Shown here: one piece after another, positions 17,294-25,860 of the stretch
Position numbering within the stretch: position 1 is the stretch's first letter
Layout: the number at the start of each line of letters is the position of its first letter
Assembly (NCBI GenBank): GCA_045578845.1
Contig: JAZNLA010000045.1
Coordinates: 21,791 to 85,790, forward strand
Length of the DNA: 64,000 nt
Source of the DNA: UMGS172 sp045578845
Lineage (GTDB): Bacteria; Bacillota; Clostridia; Oscillospirales; Acutalibacteraceae
Direction: 5' to 3'
Notes under the pieces: model-generated
What the model saw: the letters and a program-made list of their open reading frames with translations, nothing else
Told to the model about the DNA's origin: nothing
Databases searched by the model: none
Program-made: the position numbers and the translations under genes

Positions 17294-17421
17294 TTGTTTT
17301 TCCTCCTATCGGTTATACCGCCGCATCCGTTTTTTAGGACGGCTTTCCGTAAATACGGCACCGTTTCGTCATAATGCGGATACGTGTGAATTTTTTAACT
17401 TAGAGTATGGCATACTCTAAG
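17294..17421 (-). promoter_or_regulatory. Structured rpsB leader with 5'-terminal hairpin
   Basis: The predicted transcript opens almost directly with a perfect 11-pair hairpin with a one-base centre (CTTAGAGTATG and CATACTCTAAG, 17399-17421). Further on, CCGCAT pairs with ATGCGG just before the ribosome site, enclosing a nested hairpin (CCGTA/TACGG within ACGG/CCGT). The arrangement suggests mRNA stabilisation or S2 autoregulation; that is inference. Confidence 0.5.
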
Positions 17422-17428
17422 CCGATAC

Positions 17429-17457
17429 ATTATATCATAGCATTTATAATTTTGCAA
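17429..17457 (-). promoter_or_regulatory. Promoter of rpsB-tsf
   Basis: On the minus strand TTGCAA and TATAAT are separated by exactly 17 bases. Transcription would begin near 17422, at the foot of the leader hairpin. Confidence 0.75.
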
Positions 17458-17483
17458 GATATTTTTTTAAATTTTTGTAAATT

Positions 17484-18482
17484 TTAACTTTTATGTTTTA
17501 TTAACAGTTGTTCTGCCTTGCCGCGGACATTATTTTTCAGTTCTTCGGGGGATAAAACCTTGATTTCTCCGCCAAACTGCATAATCCAGCCGACAAGACC
17601 GTCGCTGATAAGGGCATCGGTAGTAAAACGGAATACGCCGTGTTCTTTATCACGCCGTATAAAAATTTCACCGCCAAAACGGTCGAGTACTTGGGACAGA
17701 AGTTTCATATCACATTCAAGGTCAATTCTGCATTTTTCTCCGCCGAACATATTGAATGTTTTGCGGGCATAATCGGCGGTGTCAAAACGTTGTTTATAAT
17801 CGCTGACCTCGGAAAAGTGGCGAGAACGGTCTTTTGACAGTTTTACACATTCAATTCGGTCAACCCTTAAATGCATTAAATTGTCGTATTTTGCGTTGTT
17901 GCAGATAAGATAGTAGTGGTCGGAGTCCCAAAGCAATGCGTATGGGCTTACTACCATTTCCTTTTTGGAACTTTCAACCCCGCTGTCGCTTAAAATACTG
18001 CGTGCATATACTATCTTAACTTTTTTTTGGGAATTTATCGCTCGGCTTAAATCTTCAATGATGCAATAAACATCTTCATTTTTGCACTTATTACGGTTGT
18101 CAATACAAACCCTGCCTTTGATTTCGGCGGCTTGAGGATTGCTGACAAGTCCCTCTAATTTTTCAACAAGTTCCCTCGATTTGCCCGACGGGATAAACTC
18201 TGCCGACTGAACGGCGTCGATAAGCAAACTTATTTCGGGTAGTTTAAAACGGCGGTTTTTAAGGTAGTATCCGCTGTCATTTCCGCCTTTGCGAACAATG
18301 TCATAACCTATGTCGCGTAGTGCCTCTATATCGGTGTAAATTGCCTTGCGTTCGGCGGTTATGCCTTCTTTGTACAAAAGTTTAATAATTTCGGCCGCCG
18401 ATAATGGGTGGTTTTCGTCACTTAAAGTTTCCAAAAACCGTAGGACAAAGATTATTCGGGATTTTTTAAATCGGTCGAGCAT
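17484..18482 (-). CDS. WYL-domain transcriptional regulator
   Basis: A 332-residue regulator with an N-terminal winged helix-turn-helix at about residues 8-65 ('PLSAAEIIKLLYKEGITAERKAIYTDIEALRDIG') and a WYL domain in the middle, where 'SPYALLWDSDHYYLIC' near residue 185 holds the usual P-x-x-L and YYL signature. A C-terminal WCX-like region ends 'VLSPEELKNNVRGKAEQLL'. WYL proteins sense a ligand or nucleic acid and are often linked to DNA damage or phage defence, but many are general regulators; no defence genes are near here. Its start codon shares one base with the upstream RNase M5-like stop, so it is the last gene of the long minus-strand series. Confidence 0.85.
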   Translation of the reverse strand: MLDRFKKSRIIFVLRFLETLSDENHPLSAAEIIKLLYKEGITAERKAIYTDIEALRDIGYDIVRKGGNDSGYYLKNRRFKLPEISLLIDAVQSAEFIPSGKSRELVEKLEGLVSNPQAAEIKGRVCIDNRNKCKNEDVYCIIEDLSRAINSQKKVKIVYARSILSDSGVESSKKEMVVSPYALLWDSDHYYLICNNAKYDNLMHLRVDRIECVKLSKDRSRHFSEVSDYKQRFDTADYARKTFNMFGGEKCRIDLECDMKLLSQVLDRFGGEIFIRRDKEHGVFRFTTDALISDGLVGWIMQFGGEIKVLSPEELKNNVRGKAEQLLIKHKS

Positions 18483-19075
18483 TATTTTTCCTGCCTTTCG
18501 TTTAGAAGTGCAAAAAATTCGTCGCGGGTGTAAAGTGAGTTAAGTGCGGTCAAAAGTTGCGAGGTTGACATACCTATGGGCAGGTTTAAGTGTCTTTGTA
18601 GGGTTTCCCTTTTTTGCTTGCTGTCATCTTTGCCCGAAAGACCCAAAAAATAAAGGTCAGAAGGGGTGATTTTTTCATTTACTTCTTTAATTTTTTTATC
18701 GGTGTCAATACCTGCACGGCGAAGTGCCTCGGTCAGCACTTCTTCGCTTAGCCCTTCAACCCCTAAATAGCCTTGGGCAGAATGGCTTGTTTTTCGTTTT
18801 TCTTTACCGTCTATTTGGGGAACAAAAACATTTATTATTTTGTCATTCGGTATAAATGATGTCAAATGACCTCTAATCATAAAACCCGCACTGTCGCTGT
18901 CGGTCATTATAATGACACCTTTTTTCTCGGCAATACGGCGGATAAGTGCCTTTTTTTCGGTGTTCTTAAAAATTCTGAAACCATCGGTCACTATTATTTC
19001 GGCATCTAAAAAGTTGGACAGTTTGATTTTGTCGTATTTACCTTCGACTATTACGGCACTTTCCAAATGTATCAT
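18482..19075 (-). CDS. Toprim protein, RNase M5-like (DUF4093)
   Basis: This 197-residue protein has a Toprim fold: 'AVIVEGKYDKIKL' with the catalytic glutamate at about residue 11 and 'VIIMTDSDSAGFMIRGHL' with the DxD pair near residue 58-60. RNase M5 (RnmV) uses such a domain to mature 5S rRNA. The C-terminal part ('PSDLYFLGLSGKDDSKQKRETLQRHLNLP') matches the DUF4093 extension of clostridial RnmV relatives. Call it RNase M5-like; activity on 5S rRNA is likely but unproven. It overlaps holA by four bases and touches the WYL gene. Confidence 0.82.
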   Translation of the reverse strand: MIHLESAVIVEGKYDKIKLSNFLDAEIIVTDGFRIFKNTEKKALIRRIAEKKGVIIMTDSDSAGFMIRGHLTSFIPNDKIINVFVPQIDGKEKRKTSHSAQGYLGVEGLSEEVLTEALRRAGIDTDKKIKEVNEKITPSDLYFLGLSGKDDSKQKRETLQRHLNLPIGMSTSQLLTALNSLYTRDEFFALLNERQEK

Positions 19076-20142
19076 GAATTACCTCTTGCGATAAGTGCCA
19101 ATTCGGCTATGGTCTTTTCAATTAAAATTCTGCCGTCGGTACGGGACGATTTAACGGCTTTGTCACAGTCACTCAGCACTTTTAAAGACCTAACAATTTG
19201 ATTTTCCGATAGAAGATTCAACTTTCGGTCGCCTTCGGTTAATCTGAATGAGGTGCTGAAATATCCTAAATCTTTAGCAATGGTTTCGGGTCTTAAACCT
19301 GCACTTCTTGCCGAAAAAGCACGGTAAATATCCATATATGCCGATGATAGAAATGTTAAAATATATGCCGCCTCGGTGTTCATAAAAAACAGGTCGTCTA
19401 AAATAGCATAAGCACTCTCAACATCACCGCGAAGGACTGCTTTAGATACATTATAAACCGTAGCCTCGGTACTGCGGGAACAGATTGTATTAACGGTGTC
19501 TGTGGTTATTACACCGTTTTCGCCGACATAAAAACAAAGTTTTTCAAGTTCGTTTACCAATGTTCCCAAATCGTCAGAGCAGGTTTCTATCATATATCTT
19601 GCAACGTTTGAGTCGAGTCGGCATTTACGCCTTGCGGCACCCGATTGCAACATACGGATAATATCGGGCTGACTTTTTCTGCCGATATAGGCAACCGTTC
19701 CGCCGATTTTTTTAACTTCTTTGAAAAGTTTCGTAAATTTTTCAGGTGTTTTTTTAATGGGGATTTCTATGGTTTCAAACCACATAACAAAAACTGTAGA
19801 AGGGTTGTTTTGCAGTTCTTCTATTGCGGAAAAAATTTTGTCGGTTTCTGCGGCAGGTGCTTTGTCAAACGGAAAATCGCATAAGGTTACTACCTTGCGG
19901 TCACTCATCATCGGAAGTGAACAAACGGCGTCGTAAATTGACTGTGCTTTAACCTGTCCGTCAAATTTAAGCAGATTAAATTCGGGGAAATTTTCAACCG
20001 CTGCCGATGTGATACTTGCCAAATGGCGTTTTATAACATAGTGTTCTTCGCCGAAAATTACATAGCAGGGTGAAAAGTTCTTGGATTTTATATGTTCTCG
20101 TATTTCGGTTTCGGTAGCAAAAGAATCGTTATTTTTTTGCAT
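19072..20142 (-). CDS. holA: DNA polymerase III delta subunit
   Basis: HolA is the clamp-loader subunit that opens the sliding clamp. The 356-residue protein shows the diverged AAA+ fold of the family without a working P-loop: 'SPCYVIFGEEHYVIKRHLASI' at residues 25-45, 'EFNLLKFDGQV', 'SLPMMSDRKVVTLCDFPF', and the second-domain 'MIETCSDDLGTLVNELEKLCFYVG'. The C-terminal collar domain 'YAILDDLFFMNTEAAYILTFLSSAYMDIYRA' is complete. It comes 23 bases after comEC and overlaps the RNase M5-like gene, an order (comEC-holA) that is common in Firmicutes. Confidence 0.93.
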   Translation of the reverse strand: MQKNNDSFATETEIREHIKSKNFSPCYVIFGEEHYVIKRHLASITSAAVENFPEFNLLKFDGQVKAQSIYDAVCSLPMMSDRKVVTLCDFPFDKAPAAETDKIFSAIEELQNNPSTVFVMWFETIEIPIKKTPEKFTKLFKEVKKIGGTVAYIGRKSQPDIIRMLQSGAARRKCRLDSNVARYMIETCSDDLGTLVNELEKLCFYVGENGVITTDTVNTICSRSTEATVYNVSKAVLRGDVESAYAILDDLFFMNTEAAYILTFLSSAYMDIYRAFSARSAGLRPETIAKDLGYFSTSFRLTEGDRKLNLLSENQIVRSLKVLSDCDKAVKSSRTDGRILIEKTIAELALIARGNS

Positions 20143-20165
20143 ATGCTATAAACTCCTTTCAAAAT

Positions 20166-21707
20166 TTATGCCGTAAGTACCTGCGACCATATTGAAATTA
20201 TTAAAAGTGCAACAATTAAAACCGATATGAATTTTATACCGCCAATACGGTCCAAAAGCAACCAAAGACCTATAAGTGCGAGTGACAGTGCTATCCAAAT
20301 CAGAGCATTTTTGCTATAAAACGTTATGCTTGAAAAAGGTATCTTTGAAAGTGAAGATATTACGGCGATTATATAGTCAGACATTAGACCTGCCGCCATA
20401 AAAATCGGTTTTGAAATTATACCGATTACAGGTACCAACCCTAAAATAACCGCAACTATGGTAAGTAACATCATATAGGTAACAGCAGGACTTATAAGCA
20501 CATTGGCAATAGGTGTTATAAGTGATATTTTCTCAAATATGATTATTTGAAACGGAAGTGTAAAAACGGCGGCACCTATAGATATTGCAATAACAGTAAC
20601 CGTTGCTTCGGTTAGTTTTTCCAATATGTTGTATTTGAAATGTATTTTCAATGAAAACGGTTTTATAATATCAAGTGCAATTATAACACCTGCGGTAGCA
20701 CTACATGAAAGACAAAAGCCCAAATCAAGTATGTAAAAGGGATTTAAAACCAGCAACAAAAATACCGCAACACCTAATGAATTAAGAGGGTCGGTTCGCT
20801 TTAGAGCAACATTTCCCGTAAGAGCGAACAGTGACATTATAACCGCTCTTAAAGATGCGGCTTCAAAACCGGTAATACTTATCAGTGTAATCATTGGAAG
20901 TGCCGCGAATAAGGTAGCCTTGCGTTTACTTAAGACTACCGACAACGCCGAAACGACAGCGGAATATACTATGCTGATATGCATGCCTGAAACCGAGGTG
21001 ATATGAGATACCCCGCAGGCGGCAAATGCTTCACTAAGTTTTTGGCTTATATTTTGGTCGGCACCAAGCACAACGCCGTTTATAAGTTCGGCGGTGTCAC
21101 CGTAAAAATTGTCGTTGATTACCGATTGTACATATTTTTTGATTTTATTTGCCGTTTGGAGAATGGTGTATTTGTGACCTGTGACTTTGGTGTCTTTGCA
21201 ATATACCGAAATATAGATATTTTGTGATTTTGAATATTTTGAATATTCACTGTCATCAAGCCTAAAATCAGCAGAGAAAGAAACAGTATCACCGATATTC
21301 GCGTTAAAAACATCATCACTTGTTTTTATAATCAGTTTTAACTTAGTTCCTTTTAAGGCGGCATTTATAGGTTTAGTGGTTTTAACGGTAATTGCACCGT
21401 ATTCACCGTAACTTTCGGGTTCGCTTATAACTATGGCATTAACATCATGGCTTGTGCCGTCAAGTGCCGCTACAGGTTTAATAAAAATAGCGTCATATAT
21501 ACAAAGATAGGCACAAAATACTGACGAAATTAAAAGTACGAATGACACTAATTTGCCCGATGAAATATGATGCCTTAAAATGAAACAAACTGCGGCGGCG
21601 GTCCAAGACACAGCACCCATAACCGAAGTGGCTATGGAACCGAAAATATGAAATATAATACAGGAAATAACAGATATTCCCGCCAAGCATAAAGCGGCTC
21701 GTTTCAT
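20166..21707 (-). CDS. comEC: ComEC/Rec2-type membrane channel protein, no metallo-hydrolase domain
   Basis: ComEC forms the inner-membrane pore for single-stranded DNA uptake. The 513-residue protein has two or three helices at residues 2-70, the soluble DUF4131 segment (about 75-190) with beta strands, and then the competence domain: 'FYGDTAELINGVVLGADQNIS', 'AFAACGVSHITSVSGMHISIVYSAV' and 'SLRAVIMSLFALTGNVALKRTDPLNSLG', followed by about ten helices. Full ComEC is about 750 residues because it ends in a metallo-beta-lactamase-like nuclease domain; here the protein stops after the last helix. The shortened form may act with a separate nuclease or may serve another transport role. It lies between the histidine genes and holA. 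Confidence 0.85.
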   Translation of the reverse strand: MKRAALCLAGISVISCIIFHIFGSIATSVMGAVSWTAAAVCFILRHHISSGKLVSFVLLISSVFCAYLCIYDAIFIKPVAALDGTSHDVNAIVISEPESYGEYGAITVKTTKPINAALKGTKLKLIIKTSDDVFNANIGDTVSFSADFRLDDSEYSKYSKSQNIYISVYCKDTKVTGHKYTILQTANKIKKYVQSVINDNFYGDTAELINGVVLGADQNISQKLSEAFAACGVSHITSVSGMHISIVYSAVVSALSVVLSKRKATLFAALPMITLISITGFEAASLRAVIMSLFALTGNVALKRTDPLNSLGVAVFLLLVLNPFYILDLGFCLSCSATAGVIIALDIIKPFSLKIHFKYNILEKLTEATVTVIAISIGAAVFTLPFQIIIFEKISLITPIANVLISPAVTYMMLLTIVAVILGLVPVIGIISKPIFMAAGLMSDYIIAVISSLSKIPFSSITFYSKNALIWIALSLALIGLWLLLDRIGGIKFISVLIVALLIISIWSQVLTA

Positions 21708-21738
21708 GACTTCGCCGCCTTTCTGCCAATGCTGATAT

Positions 21739-22533
21739 TTATAGCGGTACGGTTATAAATTTTCCGTTTTTAAGTATAATTTGCTCTTTAAAACCTGCCT
21801 TTAGTGCCTGTGCTTTGGCAAGGTCAAGGTAGCAACCTAAAAATTCTTTATTATGACAGTCGCCTGTAATAATTATACTGCCGCCTTGTTTTTTGATTTC
21901 TTCCAATAAATCTAAAGCGGGGTAGGGTAATGTGCGGTAACCTCTTGTAATGGCACCGACATTTATTTCGAACGGATTGCCGTATTTTACAAGTTTTTTA
22001 ATGGCTTTTTTTGCGGCTATGTTATAGCGTTCACCGTATTTTTTGTTTATTTCGGGGAACTTTGTCAGCAGGTCAAAATGGCCTATTATATCGGCATTTG
22101 TAGTTTCTACGACCTGTTCTTCTAACCTGAAATATTCCTCGGCGTATGCATCAAAGTCCCCGCCGAAAAGTTCGCTTACAAAGTCGCAAACCAGTTCGGG
22201 TGTGGCATCAACAGGGTAGTATTTGCCACCCGATTTTATATAATGCACAGAGCCGATTACATAATCATAATCGGCTGTTTTAGTAGTAGAAAATAAATCT
22301 TGTTCAATACCGCAGTAAATTTCCATTTTACCGTGGTACTGTTCTTTTAAATGTGAAATTTCGCTTTTGTAGGTTTCAATGTTTTTTCGGTCTATGCAAT
22401 AAGTATCAAAATTAACATAACTGTGTGCTGAAAAGCCTAAAACTTCGAAACCCCTTTTATAGGCTTCGGCGGCAACTTCACTTGGGGAATCTTTGCCGTC
22501 GCAAAAGTTTGTGTGAACATGATAATCAGTCAT
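21739..22533 (-). CDS. hisK: Histidinol-phosphatase, PHP family
   Basis: This PHP-domain phosphatase removes phosphate from histidinol phosphate, the step before HisD. The opening 'DYHVHTNFCDGKDSPSE' gives the metal-binding HxH and the later 'YDYVIGSVHYI', 'DIIGHFDLLTKF' and 'IIITGDCHNKEFLG' supply the remaining PHP metal ligands. The 264-residue length matches the HisK/HisJ type. I prefer the ATG at 22533, which overlaps the hisIE stop (ATGACTGA); a GTG six bases upstream is also possible. It closes the histidine gene set, so no separate phosphatase is needed. Confidence 0.9.
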   Translation of the reverse strand: MTDYHVHTNFCDGKDSPSEVAAEAYKRGFEVLGFSAHSYVNFDTYCIDRKNIETYKSEISHLKEQYHGKMEIYCGIEQDLFSTTKTADYDYVIGSVHYIKSGGKYYPVDATPELVCDFVSELFGGDFDAYAEEYFRLEEQVVETTNADIIGHFDLLTKFPEINKKYGERYNIAAKKAIKKLVKYGNPFEINVGAITRGYRTLPYPALDLLEEIKKQGGSIIITGDCHNKEFLGCYLDLAKAQALKAGFKEQIILKNGKFITVPL

Positions 22534-23185
22534 TGTCACTTACCATTTTTTCTTGTTTTACTTTATGGTCAATGACGTTCCTTGAAGCAAGTTCCGCTCT
22601 TATGTCATTAAGCGAAATTCCCTGCTCAACCATGAGCACCAAAATATGATATGCAAGGTCGGAAATTTCATATACGGTTTCTTTTTTATCATTGTCCTTG
22701 GCGGCAATAATAACCTCGGTACATTCTTCGCCGACCTTCTTGAGAATTTTATCAATACCTTTACTGAAAAGGTAGGTTGTGTACGAATTTTCGGGCATAT
22801 TTTTCTTTCTGGCCTTCAGTAATTCATAAAGTTCGTCCATTGAATGGGAACTAAGTTCATTACTGTGCCAAATCTCATTTTCAAAGCAGGACTCGGTACC
22901 TAAATGACAGGCGGGACCGTCTTTTATAACTTCAACCACCAAAGCATCGCTGTCGCAATCGGCGGTTATAGATACAATGTGTTGATAGTTGCCGCTGGTT
23001 TCGCCTTTAAGCCAAAGTTCATGTCTTGAACGGCTGAAAAAACAGGTAAGACCTTTTTCCATGGAGATTTTAAGGCTTTCGCGATTCATATAGGCTAATG
23101 TGAGCACTTTTTTTGTATAGGCGTCTACGACAATAGCGGGAATAAGTCCCTTTTCGTCAAATTTCAAACTTTCAATATCTATCAT
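22526..23185 (-). CDS. hisIE: Phosphoribosyl-AMP cyclohydrolase/phosphoribosyl-ATP pyrophosphatase
   Basis: A bifunctional enzyme catalysing the second and third steps of histidine synthesis. Residues 1-105 are HisI, with 'VLTLAYMNRESL', 'SRSRHELWLKGETSGN', 'ADCDSDALVV' and the zinc motif 'CHLGTESCF'. Residues 120-210 are HisE, with 'SYTTYLFSKGIDKILKKVGEECTEVIIAAK' and 'YEISDLAYHILVLM', which carry the acidic metal ligands of the pyrophosphatase. The 219-residue length is right for the fusion. It lies two bases after hisF and overlaps the histidinol phosphatase gene. Confidence 0.95.
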   Translation of the reverse strand: MIDIESLKFDEKGLIPAIVVDAYTKKVLTLAYMNRESLKISMEKGLTCFFSRSRHELWLKGETSGNYQHIVSITADCDSDALVVEVIKDGPACHLGTESCFENEIWHSNELSSHSMDELYELLKARKKNMPENSYTTYLFSKGIDKILKKVGEECTEVIIAAKDNDKKETVYEISDLAYHILVLMVEQGISLNDIRAELASRNVIDHKVKQEKMVSDND

Positions 23186-23187
23186 TT

Positions 23188-23946
23188 TTAAACCCTCATC
23201 AGTATATCATTTTCTTTAAGTGTTGCTTTAAGGTCGTGTATTTTCACTTCTCCAAAGTGGAAAATTGATGCTGCAAGCCCTGCTGAAACGGTCGGAACAC
23301 TGTGAAACAGGTCGATAAAATCTGTTATGCTTCCCGCACCACCCGAGGCTATTACGGGAACATTGACTGCATCACATACGGCTCTTAGCATTTCTTTGTC
23401 AAAGCCTTTTTTTACACCGTCGGTGTCAATAGAATTGACCACGACTTCACCTGCACCCATTGAAACGCAGCGTTTAATCCATTCTATGGCGTCAAGTTCC
23501 GTATTTTCTCTGCCGCCTTTTGCAAAGACGGTGAATTGGCCGTCAACACGTTTTATATCACAGGAAAGCACGACACATTGACTGCCGTATTTAAGTGCCG
23601 CTTGCCTAACAAGGTCGGGATTTTTAATAGCACCCGAATTTACACTTACCTTATCGGCACCGCATTTTAATACCCTGTCAAAATCAAGAATAGTATTTAT
23701 TCCGCCGCCGACCGTAAGCGGGATAAAAATTTCTGATGCTACTTTGCGTAAAATATCGGTAAAAAGTCCTCTGCCTTCTGCCGAGGCGGTTATGTCGTAA
23801 AAGACAAGTTCATCGGCACCTGATTCGCTGTAATATTTTCCAAGGCTTACGGGGTCTGAAACATCATTTAACCCCAAAAAGTTTACGCCTTTGACAACCC
23901 TGCCGTTTTTCACGTCAAGGCAGGGGATAATTCTTTTGGTTATCAT
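23188..23946 (-). CDS. hisF: Imidazole glycerol phosphate synthase, cyclase subunit
   Basis: HisF uses ammonia delivered by HisH to turn PRFAR into imidazole glycerol phosphate and AICAR. The 252-residue beta/alpha barrel starts 'KRIIPCLDVKNGRVVKGVNF' with the catalytic aspartate at about residue 11, and has 'LTVGGGINTI', 'ADKVSVNSGAI', the second catalytic aspartate in 'VVVNSIDTDGVKKGFD' near residue 130, and the phosphate loops 'PVIASGGAGS' and 'AGLAASIFHFGE'. It overlaps hisA by four bases (ATGA). Confidence 0.96.
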   Translation of the reverse strand: MITKRIIPCLDVKNGRVVKGVNFLGLNDVSDPVSLGKYYSESGADELVFYDITASAEGRGLFTDILRKVASEIFIPLTVGGGINTILDFDRVLKCGADKVSVNSGAIKNPDLVRQAALKYGSQCVVLSCDIKRVDGQFTVFAKGGRENTELDAIEWIKRCVSMGAGEVVVNSIDTDGVKKGFDKEMLRAVCDAVNVPVIASGGAGSITDFIDLFHSVPTVSAGLAASIFHFGEVKIHDLKATLKENDILMRV

Positions 23947-24656
23947 TTTGCCACCTCAATAGCCTTTTTAAGGTTGATTGCACCTGTGTAGTAGGCTTTG
24001 CCGATTATAGCACCGTAAAGGTCTAATTTACGCAAAGCCTCAACATCGTCAATAGAGGAAACACCGCCCGAGGCTACTATGTTTATATTAAGTTCACTGC
24101 TTAAAGTTTTATAAAGTTCGCGGTTGGTACCAATCATTGCACCGTCTTTGGAAATATCGGTACAAATAATAGTTTTAACACCCAACGTTTGCATGGATTT
24201 GCAAAATTCCATGGCGGTATATTCCGACTTTTCGGTCCAACCTTTAACGGCGACAAAACCGTCTTTAATGTCAACGCCTACGGCAATTTTATCGCCGTAT
24301 TTGTTTACGGCAGTTTCCAAAAATTTTCGGTCATTTACCGCGGCAGTGCCTAAAATAACACGCGAAACGCCGACACTAAAATAGGTGTCAACCGTTTTTA
24401 TGGAACGGATACCTCCGCCGATTTCGGCAAATAGGTCAACTGATTTTATGATGTTTTCAACCGTTTTAATGTTAGGTGTGGTGCCGCTTTTAGCACCCTC
24501 TAAATCGACCAAGTGTATGTGTGTAGCACCGCTTGATTTAAAATCTATAGCGACGGCTTTAGGGTCTGGATTATAGACCGTCATTTTATCGTAATCGCCC
24601 TTGAAAAGTCTTACTGCTTTGCCGTCAATAATATCAATTGCAGGAAAAATAATCAT
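23943..24656 (-). CDS. hisA: ProFAR isomerase
   Basis: HisA opens the ribose ring of ProFAR to give PRFAR, the HisF substrate. The 237-residue barrel has 'IIFPAIDIIDGKAVRLFKGDY' with the catalytic aspartate at residue 8, 'HLVDLEGAKSG', 'AEIGGGIRSI', 'RVILGTAAVND', the second aspartate in 'IICTDISKDGAMIGTN' near residue 130, and the phosphate loops 'NIVASGGVSSIDDV' and 'GAIIGKAYYTG'. It overlaps both hisH and hisF by four bases, so coupling of translation is likely. Confidence 0.95.
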   Translation of the reverse strand: MIIFPAIDIIDGKAVRLFKGDYDKMTVYNPDPKAVAIDFKSSGATHIHLVDLEGAKSGTTPNIKTVENIIKSVDLFAEIGGGIRSIKTVDTYFSVGVSRVILGTAAVNDRKFLETAVNKYGDKIAVGVDIKDGFVAVKGWTEKSEYTAMEFCKSMQTLGVKTIICTDISKDGAMIGTNRELYKTLSSELNINIVASGGVSSIDDVEALRKLDLYGAIIGKAYYTGAINLKKAIEVAK

Positions 24657-25273
24657 AGTTTATCACTCATTTCGCAAAAAGCCTTTAATATGGCAAGACC
24701 TGTTTCACCGCTTTTTTCGGGGTGGAACTGGCAACCGAAAACATTGCCGTTTTGCACCGAGGCGGTAAGCGGTATGCCGTATTCAGCCTGTGAGGTGACA
24801 AAGGTTTTGTCGCAAGCCGCATAAAATGAGTGAACAAAATAAACAAAATCACCGTTATTTATGTATTTTAAAATAGGGGTTTCATTTGTAAATTCAAGTT
24901 TATTCCAACCCATATGCGGAATGTTTAAACTGTCGGGGATTTTGCCCTTCATGGGAACAACACTGCCCGAAATCAGCCCTAAACCTTTGTGGTGGCCGAA
25001 TTCAAAACTTTCTTCGAATAAAAGTTGCATACCGAGGCAAATGCCGAGTAACGGTTTGCCGTTAGTGGCTTCGGTTTTTATAAGTTCGGCAAGACCGCAA
25101 GTGATAAGTTTATCATAAGCATCGGCAAAAGCACCGACACCGGGCAAAATCAGTCGGTCAGCTGACTTTATAACTTCGGGTTCTCCTGTGATAACTGCAT
25201 CTACACCGATTTGTTTCAGCGAAGATACTAACGAAAACAGATTGCCGACGCCGTAATCAATAATTGCTACCAT
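24653..25273 (-). CDS. hisH: Imidazole glycerol phosphate synthase, glutaminase subunit
   Basis: HisH hydrolyses glutamine and passes ammonia to HisF. The 206-residue class I glutamine amidotransferase has the oxyanion strand region 'LILPGVGAFADAYDKL', the nucleophile cysteine in 'PLLGICLGMQLLFEESFE' near residue 79, and the catalytic His-Glu pair in 'VFGCQFHPEKSGETG' near residue 185. It begins with 'VAIIDYGVGNLFSL', the usual opening. It overlaps hisB by one base and hisA by four. Confidence 0.95.
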   Translation of the reverse strand: MVAIIDYGVGNLFSLVSSLKQIGVDAVITGEPEVIKSADRLILPGVGAFADAYDKLITCGLAELIKTEATNGKPLLGICLGMQLLFEESFEFGHHKGLGLISGSVVPMKGKIPDSLNIPHMGWNKLEFTNETPILKYINNGDFVYFVHSFYAACDKTFVTSQAEYGIPLTASVQNGNVFGCQFHPEKSGETGLAILKAFCEMSDKL

Positions 25274-25860
25274 TAAAGAACACCCTTTGTTGACGGAATT
25301 TCATCGGCAAAGTCATTATCTATCGAAGTTGCGGTTTTAAGTGACCTTGCAAAAGATTTGAAAGCACCTTCAATAATGTGGTGTGAATTCAAGCCGTCAA
25401 GTTGTTTTATGTGCAGCGTACATTCTGCCGCTCTTGAAAATGCATAGAAAAATTCCGAAACCAATTCGGTATCAAAATCACCGACCTTTGCGGTAGGGAT
25501 ATTTAACCCATAGTTTAGGTGACAACGGCCCGAGAGGTCAATAGCGGTGAGTATAAGTGCCTCGTCCATGGGCAGAATGGTACTGCCGTAACGAATGATA
25601 CCGCGTTTATCACCCAAAGCCTCTTTAAATGCCAAACCTAAAGTAATGCCTATATCTTCGGCGGTGTGGTGATAGTCCACATCTGTGTCTCCCTCACACA
25701 TAACGGTGAGGTTAAATCGGCCGTGTTTTGCAAAAAGGACCAACATATGGTCTAAAAATCCGCAACCGGTCGAGATTGTGCTTATACCTTCGCCGTCTAA
25801 AGAGAGCACTACTTTAATATCGGTTTCCGCAGTTTTTCGTTCTATAAGAGCGTTTCTCAT
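25273..25860 (-). CDS. hisB: Imidazole glycerol-phosphate dehydratase
   Basis: This enzyme removes water from imidazole glycerol phosphate. The 195-residue sequence is the dehydratase alone, without the phosphatase domain of enterobacterial HisB. The manganese-binding motifs are present: 'GFLDHMLVLFAKHG' near residue 40, 'DVDYHHTAEDIGI' near residue 65, 'FYAFSRAAECTLHIKQLDG' and 'NSHHIIEGAFKSFARSL' near residue 160. The phosphatase step is covered by the PHP enzyme at the end of this cluster. It overlaps hisC by four bases. Confidence 0.95.
   Translation of the reverse strand: MRNALIERKTAETDIKVVLSLDGEGISTISTGCGFLDHMLVLFAKHGRFNLTVMCEGDTDVDYHHTAEDIGITLGLAFKEALGDKRGIIRYGSTILPMDEALILTAIDLSGRCHLNYGLNIPTAKVGDFDTELVSEFFYAFSRAAECTLHIKQLDGLNSHHIIEGAFKSFARSLKTATSIDNDFADEIPSTKGVL

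Noticed and set aside
17484..18482. The WYL regulator as a sign of a phage-defence island
   Set aside because: Neighbours are housekeeping genes (rpsB, RNase M5-like, holA), and no nuclease, methylase or other defence gene is near.
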